Assembly (NCBI RefSeq): GCF_000019225.1
Contig: NC_010995.1
Location: 988,501-1,052,500, forward strand
Origin: Cellvibrio japonicus Ueda107
GTDB taxonomy: Bacteria; Pseudomonadota; Gammaproteobacteria; Pseudomonadales; Cellvibrionaceae
Direction: 5' to 3'
Length of the DNA stretch: 64,000 nucleotides
Positions 52,930 to 62,132 of the stretch are shown piece by piece (position 1 is the stretch's first letter; every line of letters begins with the position of its first letter). Under the pieces are notes generated by a model. That model was given only the letters and a program-made list of their open reading frames with translations, did no database searches and was not told the DNA's origin. Position numbers and translations under genes: made by a program.

Positions 52930-54210
52930 TTATAGGCTGGAAAATACAGCTTCTGCGGCCCCCAGCGTCTGGTCAATATCGCCTTGTGTATGCGCCGTTG
53001 ACATAAATCCCGCTTCGTAGGACGCAGGTGCGAGATAAATACCGCGCTCCAGCATGCCGTGGAAAAACTTGTTAAAACGCGGTATATCGCAGGCCATGAC
53101 CTGTTTAAAGTTGGTTACTTTTTTCTCTTCGGTAAAGAAAAAACCGAACATGCTGCCAACATGGTTGGTCGTGAATGGAATGCCTGCTTTGTCTGCCAGG
53201 GTCTGTAAGCCTTCAACCAGTTGATTGGTGCGCGCATATAAATGGGGGTATATCTCTGGAGCTTGCAGTAACTCCAGGGTTTTTAATCCGGCGGCCATTG
53301 CAACGGGATTACCGGATAAGGTGCCTGCCTGGTACACAGGGCCAGAGGGTGCAATCATTTGCATAATATCGCGCCGACCGCCAAAAGCCCCCACGGGCAT
53401 ACCGCCACCAATTACCTTGCCCAGCGTCGTGATGTCCGCTTTGATGCCATAGTAACCTTGGGCGCCTGTCGGACTGACACGAAAGCCGGTCATCACCTCA
53501 TCGAGAATCAGCACACTGCCGTAGCGGTCGCACACTTCGCGCAGACACTCCAGAAAGCCGGGTACCGGTGGTACACAATTCATATTGCCAACAACCGGCT
53601 CAACAATAATGCAGGCAATTTGTTCACCCAGCTCGGCAAAGCATTCGCGAACCTGCTCAGCATTGTTGTAGTCGAGGGTAATGGTGTGATCAGCCAGAAC
53701 AGCGGGTACACCGGGTGAGCTGGGCACACCGAGTGTCAGGGCACCTGAGCCGGCTTTGATTAACAGTGAGTCTGAATGTCCGTGATAACAACCTTCGAAC
53801 TTGATAATTTTGTCGCGTTTAGTAAACGCGCGCGCAAGGCGAATAGCGCTCATGGTGGCTTCTGTGCCAGAGCTGACAAAGCGCACCATATCCATGCCGG
53901 GCATGAGTGAACAGAGCTTTTCGGCGAGGGTGGTTTCCCGCTCGGTAGGTGCACCAAAACTTAAGCCGTGTTTAGCGGCGTCAATTACCGTGTTGATGAC
54001 TTCCGGATGGGCGTGTCCCAATACCATGGGGCCCCAGCTTTGTACATAATCGATATAGCGTTTGCCGTCTGCATCCCATATGTAGGCGCCCAGGGCTTTT
54101 TCAAAAAACACGGGGGTACCGCCAACGGCTTTAAACGCGCGAACCGGGGAGTTAACGCCGCCGGGAATATGCTTTTGGGCTTGCAAGAAAAGTTCTTCTG
54201 AGCGACTCAT
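52930..54210 (-). CDS. hemL: Glutamate-1-semialdehyde 2,1-aminomutase
   Basis: The 426-residue PLP enzyme shows SGTEATMSAIRLARAFT, ILDEVMTGFRV and TTLGKVIGGGMPVGA with the PLP lysine, and GTLSGNPVAMAAG. It makes 5-aminolevulinate in the C5 heme pathway. AAGGA lies six bases before the ATG. It is the last gene of a minus-strand run from the ClC gene. Confidence 0.98.
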   Translation of the reverse strand: MSRSEELFLQAQKHIPGGVNSPVRAFKAVGGTPVFFEKALGAYIWDADGKRYIDYVQSWGPMVLGHAHPEVINTVIDAAKHGLSFGAPTERETTLAEKLCSLMPGMDMVRFVSSGTEATMSAIRLARAFTKRDKIIKFEGCYHGHSDSLLIKAGSGALTLGVPSSPGVPAVLADHTITLDYNNAEQVRECFAELGEQIACIIVEPVVGNMNCVPPVPGFLECLREVCDRYGSVLILDEVMTGFRVSPTGAQGYYGIKADITTLGKVIGGGMPVGAFGGRRDIMQMIAPSGPVYQAGTLSGNPVAMAAGLKTLELLQAPEIYPHLYARTNQLVEGLQTLADKAGIPFTTNHVGSMFGFFFTEEKKVTNFKQVMACDIPRFNKFFHGMLERGIYLAPASYEAGFMSTAHTQGDIDQTLGAAEAVFSSL

Positions 54211-54239
54211 AAGCGTTCCTTAAATCCTGTTGCAAAAAA

Positions 54240-54851
54240 TTATAAATGATTAAAACGCTGGGCTTGCGCGGCAATATCTGCTGCGGCGAACAGATCGTGA
54301 CAAACGGCAAGCTTGTCGGCGCCGGCATCAAGTAGCACAGCGGCATTATCGAGGGTAATCCCGCCGATAACGACCAGGGTGACTTGCGGGAATTTGGCCT
54401 TGGCCTCACTGATCAGGGTAAATTTTGCCGGACGGGCATGAGGCTTGGTTTTGGAGGGGAAGAAGCGGCCAAAGGCAATATAACTGGCACCATCCTGGAT
54501 AGCTTTTTCAGCCAGCGCCAGTGAGTCATGACAGGTCACACCGATAATGGCGGACTCTCCCAGCGAGCGCCGCGCTTCGGCAGGATTGCCATCGTCCTGT
54601 CCCAAATGTACACCATGGGCGTTTACTCGCTGCGCCAGTTGCATGTCATCGTTGATGATGAGTTTTGCCTGGTATTGGTTGCACAGACTTACCAGTTGCC
54701 GTGCTTCAAGTTCGCGTCGATGATTGTCTGTCGACTTGTCCCGGTATTGGATCCAGCGGCAGCCACCTTGAAGTGCAGCCTCAACACCAAGGGCCAGGCG
54801 TTCACCTGGTAATAGCCCGGAATCAGTAATTGCGTAGAGAGTTGAGTTCAT
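54240..54851 (-). CDS. thiE: Thiamine-phosphate synthase
   Basis: From ATG 54851 the protein has 203 residues, a TIM barrel with YRDKSTDN (HMP-PP/Mg site), HLGQDDGNP, IGVTCHDS, YIAFGRFFPSKTK and VVIGGITLDN. It couples HMP-PP with the thiazole phosphate. Its ATG comes one base after the hemJ stop, so translation is coupled; hemL follows 29 bases later. Confidence 0.95.
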   Translation of the reverse strand: MNSTLYAITDSGLLPGERLALGVEAALQGGCRWIQYRDKSTDNHRRELEARQLVSLCNQYQAKLIINDDMQLAQRVNAHGVHLGQDDGNPAEARRSLGESAIIGVTCHDSLALAEKAIQDGASYIAFGRFFPSKTKPHARPAKFTLISEAKAKFPQVTLVVIGGITLDNAAVLLDAGADKLAVCHDLFAAADIAAQAQRFNHL

Positions 54852-54852
54852 T

Positions 54853-55275
54853 TTAAAAGGGTTTGACCACGACCAGGATGACAATGCCGATTAACAGAAA
54901 GACCGGCAACTCGTTGAAGATACGGAAGAACACATGGTTTTTGGTACAGCGATCATCGCGCAATTGTTTGAAATACGCGACGCAGGCGTGATGATATCCG
55001 GTCATCAATGCCACAAGGGCCAATTTACACCAGTACCAGGTTTGTGTGGAGTAATAGGCCCAGCCGAGCCAGCTCATCCAGATACCAAAAATAAACACGG
55101 CGATCATCGATGGGTTGGCGATGCCGCGCAGTAATTTCCGCTCCATGACTTTGAAGCGCTCCCGGCTGATTTCGTCTTCACTCATACTGTGGTAGACAAA
55201 CAGTCGGGGCAGATAGAACAGGGCCGCCATCCAGGTCATGACGGCAATGATGTGAAAGGCTTTGATCCAGAGCAT
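54853..55275 (-). CDS. hemJ: Protoporphyrinogen oxidase HemJ
   Basis: The 140-residue membrane protein has four helices and matches HemJ (UPF0093). It has LWIKAFHIIAVMTWMAALFYLPRLFVYH with the conserved heme-ligand His near residue 8, and a Lys-rich loop with MERKLLRGIANP. It performs the penultimate step of heme synthesis, oxidising protoporphyrinogen IX. Location with hemL supports the assignment over a generic CopD-like protein. Confidence 0.92.
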   Translation of the reverse strand: MLWIKAFHIIAVMTWMAALFYLPRLFVYHSMSEDEISRERFKVMERKLLRGIANPSMIAVFIFGIWMSWLGWAYYSTQTWYWCKLALVALMTGYHHACVAYFKQLRDDRCTKNHVFFRIFNELPVFLLIGIVILVVVKPF

Positions 55276-55277
55276 AG

Positions 55278-56186
55278 TTAACCTTGCTGGCTTGATTCTG
55301 GTGGTGTGGATTGTTGGATATCCATACCGGGTGGTACATCGACTATAGCGGCTGGCTCTGTTGGGGGGCTTGCCGCTTGTTGTTGCCTACCATAGCGCAA
55401 GTTGCCATAGGCTAGCAGTAACGCAGACATCAAAATCAATAACATCACGGCACTTTGCGGGAAGTCAGCGATGACTTCGCTGTCGGGCAGGCTGAGAATT
55501 AACAGAATGAGGAGGGCAATACCGGCGATCATGGGCACAAAGCGCACATGGGCTTCGATGCGGCTAATCAACCAATAGAGCACCAGCGCTGATAAAACGC
55601 CAACCGCTAAACTGATCACCAGGGTGCCTGCCGAGGTGATGGCGCGCGTACCGAAATTGCCGTTGCCTTCGAGTAAGGCATAAAACAGCAGTACGCCCAT
55701 GATGTCGGAGAGCGAGCTTTCGTAGATGACGAACTCTTTTAGTTTGGAGGACAGGGCGCTGGCGGCAGGTATAGCAACTGCACTGGAAATAACGGCCATG
55801 GGCACGGCATATAGCCAGGCCTTGCGCCAATCCACATCAAATGCCACGTAGATCAGGCTGGCGACCAGGCCTCCGGTAATTAATAAGCCCAGTAATGAAC
55901 AGAGACTGGCGCGTCCGATTAAGCCCAGGTTATCGCGCGAAATACGCAAATCCAGTGCACCCTCAAGTACGATCAGAATCAGTCCGAGCGTACCGACGAT
56001 AGGCAGAATCACATCCAGTAAGGGAATTTGCAGGTTGAAATAATCGAGGATCAGGCGTGCAGCTATACCGCAAAAAATCAATAACACAACCGAGGGGACG
56101 CGTGAGTGATGCGCCAGGGCATCAAACAGATAGGAGACAATAACAATACTGCTTAGGGCCAGGAGAATCCAATTCAGTAATTCCAC
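55278..56186 (-). CDS. Short cation:proton antiporter-like membrane protein
   Basis: The 302-residue protein has eight or nine helices and resembles the front part of CPA-type Na+/H+ exchangers: LIVLEGALDLRIS, then ISSAVAIPAASALSSKLKEFVIYESSLSDIMGVLLF, matching the ESSLNDxxG transport motif with Ser for Asn. Typical members have about 400 residues and 12-13 helices, so it is a half- or three-quarter-size form. A disordered Pro/Ser/Gln tail ends the protein. It lies two bases upstream of hemJ. Confidence 0.75.
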   Translation of the reverse strand: MELLNWILLALSSIVIVSYLFDALAHHSRVPSVVLLIFCGIAARLILDYFNLQIPLLDVILPIVGTLGLILIVLEGALDLRISRDNLGLIGRASLCSLLGLLITGGLVASLIYVAFDVDWRKAWLYAVPMAVISSAVAIPAASALSSKLKEFVIYESSLSDIMGVLLFYALLEGNGNFGTRAITSAGTLVISLAVGVLSALVLYWLISRIEAHVRFVPMIAGIALLILLILSLPDSEVIADFPQSAVMLLILMSALLLAYGNLRYGRQQQAASPPTEPAAIVDVPPGMDIQQSTPPESSQQG

Positions 56187-56253
56187 TTATGCAACCTCGG
56201 AGAGTGAGCCTGTTTTAACATGGGGAGTATAGAGAGCGATGTGGCAGGTTTAC

Positions 56254-57996
56254 TCAAAGCTTGTAGTAATTATTGATTTTTTCCAGTGTCACTATACCGA
56301 TCATGCTATCCTCCGGATTGGTAATAAACCCGGCTTCGGCCTGTGCTTGTTGCATTAATTGCTGGGCTTCGAACAGGGTGGACTCCGGGGGCAGTTCGAT
56401 CATATCCAGGCGCCGTCCGGCTATTTCCAAGAGGTTAATGGCTGTTTTGTCAGGCTCTTGCGCTAAGTGTGCCGCAAGTTCATGGGGCGCGAGCAGTTGT
56501 TGGTTGTTTAGCACTAACCAATGGGGATGTCGCGCCAGCAATTCATTGGCTTGCTCCCGGCTGACTTCCGTTGGGCACAGGCGGAAATGCCGATCCAATA
56601 ACTGGCGTGTACCGGTTTTGCTCAGTAATTGTTCGCTGATTTGCGGCGTGCGAAATTTTCCCTGGATTTTCAGTAGCGTCTCGAACAGGCCATCGCAGCG
56701 GAAAACCCAGCGGGTGCTCAGGCAGGCGACAACAACCATCAACATGCTGGGAAAAATAATGGCAGGATTATAGGTCAGCTCAATGATAGCCATCATGGCC
56801 GCCATGGGAGCGTTCAGCGTGGCGCCCATCATGGCGCCCATCCCCAATACCACATAGAAACCGATATGGCTCGCAGATCCGGGCATCAGGTTATTGGCAA
56901 TAATTCCTATGGCACCACCGGCACAGGCCCCGATAAAGAGTAAAGGACCTATCACCCCACCGGGCATACCCAGGCCAAGGGCCGCAGTCGTGACGAATAA
57001 CTTGGCAATAAGGATACCCAGGAGCAACCAGAATCCCAGATTTCCCTGCAGGGCTTGATTAATTGTGTCATAACCGACGCCCATGATGTGGGGAAACGCA
57101 TAAGCAACCAAGCCTGTCAGCAACCCGGCTATGGCAAAACGCAGTAAAACAGGGTGATTGAGTGAGTGCCTGCACCAAAATGCCTGCAGGCGTATGTAAG
57201 CTGCCGCCAGCAGGGCAATAAACAAACCGGCGAGGATAACCAGGGGGAGTTCTAATAATCCGGCATGATCGCTCTGCAGTAACTCAAAATTGATGACATT
57301 GCCAAAGGCCAGGTGAGAAATCGTGGTTCCGGCAACGGCAGCAAGGATCACAGGAATAAAACCGGCGATAGTGTATTCCATCATCACCACTTCCATGGCG
57401 AAGATAACGCCGGCCATGGGAGTATTGAAGCAAGCGGCTATAGCGGCGGCGACACCGCAACCGGCAAGTGGACGCAAGCTATTTCCAGGCAATTTCAGCC
57501 ACTGGCCGAGCAAGCTGCCTGCGCCTGCACCGAGATGCACAGCAGGGCCTTCGCGTCCCACCGATTGCCCACTGAGCAAACAGGTCGCCCCGCCCCAGAA
57601 TTGCACCGAAAAATTGCCCCAGGGCATGCGCCCCTGGTGGTTCTGCAAGCGATCGATAACATGGGCAACACCGGTGGCATGATGGCGCTTATCGATAAAC
57701 TGCAACACCAGTCCCAGCAACAGGGCACCGGCCAGTGGTAGGATGATATGCATCTGCCCACTCAGCGCTTCGAAATTCTCAAAATGATCAGGCAGCCAAT
57801 AGCCGAGGGGAATTTCAATTAACCAGCGAAAGAGAACAATCACCAGACCTGCCAGTATGCCGGTTAACAAGCCCAGCAAGGTCAATTGGGGTAGGGCATC
57901 GACACTGGCCAGGCGATCGCGCAGTTGTTCAATCCAATAGCGGGTGCGCCATTTGGTGAGTTTCCTGGGGGATAGTGGGGCTACATCCTCCGCCAT
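56254..57996 (-). CDS. ClC-family chloride channel/antiporter with CBS domains
   Basis: The 580-residue protein has the ClC fold over residues 35-440 with GREGPAVHLGAGAGS (gating Glu) and a C-terminal pair of CBS-like regions (about 465-575). The first selectivity motif GSGIP is not recognisable (ATGVAHVI), and the third reads GGVIGPLL rather than GxFxP. It probably moves chloride or another anion and may exchange protons. Encoded upstream of the antiporter-like gene by 67 bases. Confidence 0.88.
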   Translation of the reverse strand: MAEDVAPLSPRKLTKWRTRYWIEQLRDRLASVDALPQLTLLGLLTGILAGLVIVLFRWLIEIPLGYWLPDHFENFEALSGQMHIILPLAGALLLGLVLQFIDKRHHATGVAHVIDRLQNHQGRMPWGNFSVQFWGGATCLLSGQSVGREGPAVHLGAGAGSLLGQWLKLPGNSLRPLAGCGVAAAIAACFNTPMAGVIFAMEVVMMEYTIAGFIPVILAAVAGTTISHLAFGNVINFELLQSDHAGLLELPLVILAGLFIALLAAAYIRLQAFWCRHSLNHPVLLRFAIAGLLTGLVAYAFPHIMGVGYDTINQALQGNLGFWLLLGILIAKLFVTTAALGLGMPGGVIGPLLFIGACAGGAIGIIANNLMPGSASHIGFYVVLGMGAMMGATLNAPMAAMMAIIELTYNPAIIFPSMLMVVVACLSTRWVFRCDGLFETLLKIQGKFRTPQISEQLLSKTGTRQLLDRHFRLCPTEVSREQANELLARHPHWLVLNNQQLLAPHELAAHLAQEPDKTAINLLEIAGRRLDMIELPPESTLFEAQQLMQQAQAEAGFITNPEDSMIGIVTLEKINNYYKL

Positions 57997-58160
57997 GTCG
58001 TTTACCTGTGTTAAGCCTCTGAATATCGAGGCAGCTTTCGCTTTCGATTTGATAACAAGGCTTTTATGATAGCCCTCTTGCTCTGGGCGACTACCATACC
58101 CAGAGTCTCTAACTGACGCAAATAGCAGACGATTTACCGGGACGACTTAAGGGGGTCGAC

Positions 58161-59207
58161 GTGATTAAAGCAGGTATTGTGGGTGGAACCGGATATACAG
58201 GTGTGGAATTGCTCCGCCTGCTGGCCAAGCATCCCCAGGTTGAAGTGAGTGTAATTACGTCGCGTGCCGAGGCGGGTGTCAAGGTCGCCGATCTGTTTCC
58301 CAACCTGCGCGGCCATGTTGATCTGGCATTCACTGAGCCTGATGTCAATATCCTGGGGCAATGTGATGTGGTCTTTTTCGCCACGCCCCATGGCGTAGCC
58401 CAAAATATGATGCCGGTGCTGATGAAAACTGGTACCCGCATTGTCGACTTGTCTGCAGATTTCCGTATTCGCGATGTACCCCTGTGGGAGAAGTGGTACG
58501 GCCAGACCCATGGTGCCCCGGATCTGGTTTCCCAGGCAGTCTACGGTTTGCCGGAAGTGAATCGCGATGCTATTCGCTCGGCCAAACTGGTCGCCTGCCC
58601 CGGCTGTTATCCAACCGCAACCCAGTTGGGATTTTTACCCCTGATTGAAAACAACCTGGTTGATCCTTCGCGCCTGATCGCCAATGCGGCCAGTGGTGCC
58701 AGCGGTGCTGGTCGCCAAGCCAAAATCGATAATTTGCTGATGGAGATTAGCGACAGCTTTAAAGCCTATGGCGTGAAAGGCCATCGCCATTTGCCGGAAA
58801 TAGAACAGGGACTGCGCGACGTGCAGCCCGCAGGTGTTGCGGCGGCACAACTGACATTTGTTCCGCATCTGTTGCCGATAATTCGCGGCATCCATGCCAC
58901 GCTTTACGCAACCCTGCTGGATGTGAACCAAGTCCCGGATTTGCAGTCTCTCTACCAACAACGTTATGCCAACGAGCCTTTTGTGGATGTATTACCGGCG
59001 GGTGAAATGCCGCAAACGCGCAGTGTAAAAGGCTCAAATGTTTGCCGTATCTCGGTTTTTCGGCCACAGGCGCGCGATACTGTTGTCGTATTGTCCGTGA
59101 TCGATAATCTCACCAAAGGTGCATCAGGCCAGGCCATCCAGAATATGAACATTATGTTTGGTTTTGATGAAACGGCTGGTCTGGATGTCGTTGCCCTGTT
59201 GCCCTGA
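58161..59207 (+). CDS. argC: N-acetyl-gamma-glutamyl-phosphate reductase
   Basis: GTG start with AAGGGGG five bases upstream; 348 residues. The NADP-binding GGTGYTGVELLRLL (9-22) and the catalytic-Cys motif CPGCYPTATQLG (near 147) identify the type 1 ArgC. It reduces N-acetylglutamyl phosphate in arginine synthesis. Divergent from the ClC gene. Confidence 0.97.
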   Translation: MIKAGIVGGTGYTGVELLRLLAKHPQVEVSVITSRAEAGVKVADLFPNLRGHVDLAFTEPDVNILGQCDVVFFATPHGVAQNMMPVLMKTGTRIVDLSADFRIRDVPLWEKWYGQTHGAPDLVSQAVYGLPEVNRDAIRSAKLVACPGCYPTATQLGFLPLIENNLVDPSRLIANAASGASGAGRQAKIDNLLMEISDSFKAYGVKGHRHLPEIEQGLRDVQPAGVAAAQLTFVPHLLPIIRGIHATLYATLLDVNQVPDLQSLYQQRYANEPFVDVLPAGEMPQTRSVKGSNVCRISVFRPQARDTVVVLSVIDNLTKGASGQAIQNMNIMFGFDETAGLDVVALLP

Positions 59208-59264
59208 TGGATCGCACACAGCCTGAAAATGCTGTGTATCACCCCGGATTTAACGACCAGAAAG

Positions 59265-59293
59265 AACCCCTGCCTTAACTGGCAGGGGTTTTG
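59265..59293 (+). terminator. argC terminator
   Basis: AACCCCTGCC pairs with GGCAGGGGTT over 10 bases (59265-59274 and 59281-59290) around a six-base loop, then TTTT. Confidence 0.9.
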
Positions 59294-59331
59294 ATAATCA
59301 CAATTAACCATAAGAACCGGTTCGATATCCT

Positions 59332-60090
59332 ATGGCGAAAGTAAAAGGCTCTCCCCAGTACCGAATGAAAGTGGTTCCCCACCGTCCTGTGCGCAATCTG
59401 TTGCTGTGGTTGCTGCTGGGATTACTTATCCTGGGCGCTATAGTAGCAACCTATGGTTATGCCCAGTACAGGGCCAATCAGTTGGGGATGTCTCCTGAAG
59501 CAGCAGCCAAACTGCGCACTGAGCGCGATCAGATAGTTAAGGATCTCGCTAGCCTGCGTCAGCAACTTACCCAGGCTCAAATGAATGCCGAAGTTGACCG
59601 CAAGGCATCGGAAGATTTGCGCCAACGCTTACTGGAAAGGCGTGAACAAATTGCCCAGCTGGAGCGTGAAGTGTCGGTTTATCGCATGATGTCTGCGCGG
59701 ACATCGCGCAATCCGATGGGGATCAGTTTTGGCACTTTCTCGGTTAAGCCTGTCGACAATTCTGACCTTTACCATATGAAGCTGGTAGTACAGAAACTGG
59801 CAGAAGGGGATGACGAATTTGAAGGGCTTCTGGAATCTACCCTGGTTGGAAAGCAGGGCGGCACAGAGCAAAAATTGCCCTTGGCACAGCTGGTGGTAAC
59901 ACCGGAAGGTGGACAACCCCTGGCAGATAAAATCCCGGTAGACTTTAAGTACTTCCAAAATATTGAAGCAGACCTGCGCCTGCCTGAAGGGTTTGAGCCC
60001 GAGCGCATGGATGTAAAACTGGTGTCCTCCTCGCGGCGTAATCCACTTGTGGTAGAGCAACAGTTGGAGTGGGTGCAGGCCGACGATTAA
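59332..60090 (+). CDS. Coiled-coil membrane protein (DUF6776-like)
   Basis: The 252-residue protein has one N-terminal helix (LLLWLLLGLLILGAIVATYG, about 23-42), a coiled coil (about 62-115) and a globular beta-rich C-terminus. Its place before bactofilin and erpA is conserved in pseudomonads. The position suggests a cell-envelope or cytoskeleton role with the bactofilin; function unknown. Confidence 0.8.
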   Translation: MAKVKGSPQYRMKVVPHRPVRNLLLWLLLGLLILGAIVATYGYAQYRANQLGMSPEAAAKLRTERDQIVKDLASLRQQLTQAQMNAEVDRKASEDLRQRLLERREQIAQLEREVSVYRMMSARTSRNPMGISFGTFSVKPVDNSDLYHMKLVVQKLAEGDDEFEGLLESTLVGKQGGTEQKLPLAQLVVTPEGGQPLADKIPVDFKYFQNIEADLRLPEGFEPERMDVKLVSSSRRNPLVVEQQLEWVQADD

Positions 60091-60112
60091 ACAACTCAAC
60101 AGGATTCGATTT

Positions 60113-60526
60113 ATGGCATTTTCAAACAATCATACCCTTATCTCGCGCGGGACCCGTTTGGTCGGTGATTTGCATTTCAGTGGCGATTTACAACTGGAGG
60201 GGCAAATTGAGGGCAATATCTTTGCAGAGGCCTCCAAAGACGCCAAATTGGTCATTGCAGATACCGGATTGATCAAAGGTGAAATCCATGTGCCAGTGGT
60301 AGTCGTTAACGGTCGCGTTGAGGGAAATATCCATGCTGCCAAACACTTGGAGTTGGCCAAGAAGGCTTGGGTGACTGGGACGGTACATTACAATGTGATT
60401 GAGATCGTTAATGGTGCCAAAATTAATGGGAGCCTGGTTAACACCAATGCCGCTGATAAATCGACTACCCAGGACCCGGTTAAATCCCCGGAGCCAACCA
60501 AACTGCAAGGCTTATCGAATAGTTGA
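60113..60526 (+). CDS. Bactofilin
   Basis: The 137-residue protein is a bactofilin: a right-handed beta-helix core built from G-D-L/I-x-G repeats (LVGDLHFSGDLQLEGQIEGNI, then VVVNGRVEGNIHAAKHLEL) with short polar ends. Bactofilins polymerise into membrane-linked filaments that guide cell-wall enzymes. It follows the coiled-coil membrane protein gene by 22 bases, and an M23 endopeptidase gene lies nearby. Confidence 0.93.
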   Translation: MAFSNNHTLISRGTRLVGDLHFSGDLQLEGQIEGNIFAEASKDAKLVIADTGLIKGEIHVPVVVVNGRVEGNIHAAKHLELAKKAWVTGTVHYNVIEIVNGAKINGSLVNTNAADKSTTQDPVKSPEPTKLQGLSNS

Positions 60527-60594
60527 CTGTTTTGCTGGGGTAAAGGGATAATAATTTGCGCTTTTGGCGTTTGTTGTGTTCTTTGGAGTTGCCC

Positions 60595-60948
60595 ATGTCC
60601 ACCCCCGAAATCTATGTTCCCCAGGTTGTTACTGTTACAGACAGTGCTGTTGCCAAGGTCAGAAGCCTGATCGAGGAAGAAGGCAATGCCGATTTGAAAC
60701 TGCGTGTCTATGTGACTGGCGGCGGCTGCTCTGGCTTCCAGTATGGATTTACCTTTGATGAACTGGTTGCAGAGGATGACTCTGTTGTAGAGCGCGGTGG
60801 TGTTAAGGTTGTGGTGGATGCTATGAGTTACCCTTACCTGGCTGGTGCACAAGTTGATTATGAGGAAGGACTGCAAGGCTCAAAGTTCGTTATACAGAAC
60901 CCTAATGCATCCAGTACTTGCGGGTGTGGTTCTTCCTTCTCCCTATAA
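60595..60948 (+). CDS. erpA: Iron-sulfur cluster insertion protein ErpA
   Basis: ATG 60595 has TGGAG six bases upstream and gives 117 residues, the family size. The A-type carrier signature is complete: Cys in GGGCSGFQYGF and the CxC pair in STCGCGSSF. It delivers Fe-S clusters to targets such as IspG and respiratory enzymes. Confidence 0.96.
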   Translation: MSTPEIYVPQVVTVTDSAVAKVRSLIEEEGNADLKLRVYVTGGGCSGFQYGFTFDELVAEDDSVVERGGVKVVVDAMSYPYLAGAQVDYEEGLQGSKFVIQNPNASSTCGCGSSFSL

Positions 60949-60984
60949 TGTGAGTGCTGTTTTGTTGTTGGTTGCTTGCCTCTC

Positions 60985-62124
60985 TCATGCGTAGTAAACC
61001 CCTCCTAGAATGACCTCCTGCCGAGCGCCAGTGACAGCACAGAGATTGCCGGGGCGCCGGTTGAGTGTTTGTTCCGCAAGCCAGGCAAAGGCCATGGCTT
61101 CAATCCACTCGGGCGCTATCCCCTTATCCTGGCTGGTGCATACCGTATCATTGGGAAGTTCATTGCGTAAGTGGCCCAGTAGTTCTCTGTTGTAGGCACC
61201 TCCACCGCACAAAATCACTTCTTTGGCACTGTGGCTCAGATTGTGAGTTGGCTGGGCTATCGTCTTCACTGTTAACGCCAGTAATGTAGCTTGTATGTCT
61301 GTAGCAGAAAGAGGTAACGGCAATTTATGCAGCGCTTTTTCAAGCCAGGGTAGGTTGAACTCTTCCCGGCCGGTACTTTTAGGGGCTGGCAATGAAAAAA
61401 AAGGATGTTCCAACAGGGTATTTAGAAGCCGGGAGTCTATGTTGCCTGATGCTGCCCAGACACCATCACGATCAAATGGCTGTTGGCGATGAAGTTGGGT
61501 CCAGGCATCCATCAATACGTTGCCTGGCCCTGTATCAAATCCCATAACGCTACCTTCTTTGCCAAGCCAGGTGATATTGGCCATACCGCCAATATTCACG
61601 ATAACCCGATCTTTACCATCACCCGGAACAGTAAAAAGCGTGCGATGGAAAGCTGGTACCAGCGGTGCTCCCTGGCCCCCGGCGGCCATATCCCGCCGGC
61701 GAAAGTCAGCAACTGTTGTAATTCCCGTCAACTGGGCAAGCGTATTCGGATCGCCGATCTGCAAGGTAAAGGTTTTACCGGTGTAGGTGGGATCATTGTG
61801 CTGTGGTGGGCGGTGGCGGATGGTTTGGCCATGGCTGCCAATAGCTGCTATCTGTCCTGCATGGCAGGATGCACTTTGCAACAATTCATGAACGGCACGG
61901 GCAAATAATTCGGCTAGCTCAATATCAAGGCTACCCAAGCGGTCTATTTCGTTGGTGCCAGGTAACGAGAGGGCGTGAATTTGCGCCCGTAGTTGTGGGG
62001 GAATAGCCACGCTATGAGAGGCAAGCAAATGGGGTGGGTTGCCCGGTTCTACCAGGACAGCGTCTATGGCATCAGCGCTGGTTCCTGACATCAAACCAAC
62101 AAAATAGCGCTTATCCATAGGCAT
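60985..62124 (-). CDS. anmK: Anhydro-N-acetylmuramic acid kinase
   Basis: The 379-residue ASKHA-fold kinase shows GLMSGTSADAIDAVLVE (10-26), IGSHGQTIRHRP, NIGGMANITWLG, GFDTGPGNVLMDAW and CGGGAYN. It converts anhydro-MurNAc from wall turnover to MurNAc 6-phosphate. Eight bases separate it from the M23 peptidase gene. Confidence 0.96.
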   Translation of the reverse strand: MPMDKRYFVGLMSGTSADAIDAVLVEPGNPPHLLASHSVAIPPQLRAQIHALSLPGTNEIDRLGSLDIELAELFARAVHELLQSASCHAGQIAAIGSHGQTIRHRPPQHNDPTYTGKTFTLQIGDPNTLAQLTGITTVADFRRRDMAAGGQGAPLVPAFHRTLFTVPGDGKDRVIVNIGGMANITWLGKEGSVMGFDTGPGNVLMDAWTQLHRQQPFDRDGVWAASGNIDSRLLNTLLEHPFFSLPAPKSTGREEFNLPWLEKALHKLPLPLSATDIQATLLALTVKTIAQPTHNLSHSAKEVILCGGGAYNRELLGHLRNELPNDTVCTSQDKGIAPEWIEAMAFAWLAEQTLNRRPGNLCAVTGARQEVILGGVYYA

Positions 62125-62132
62125 TAACCCAA

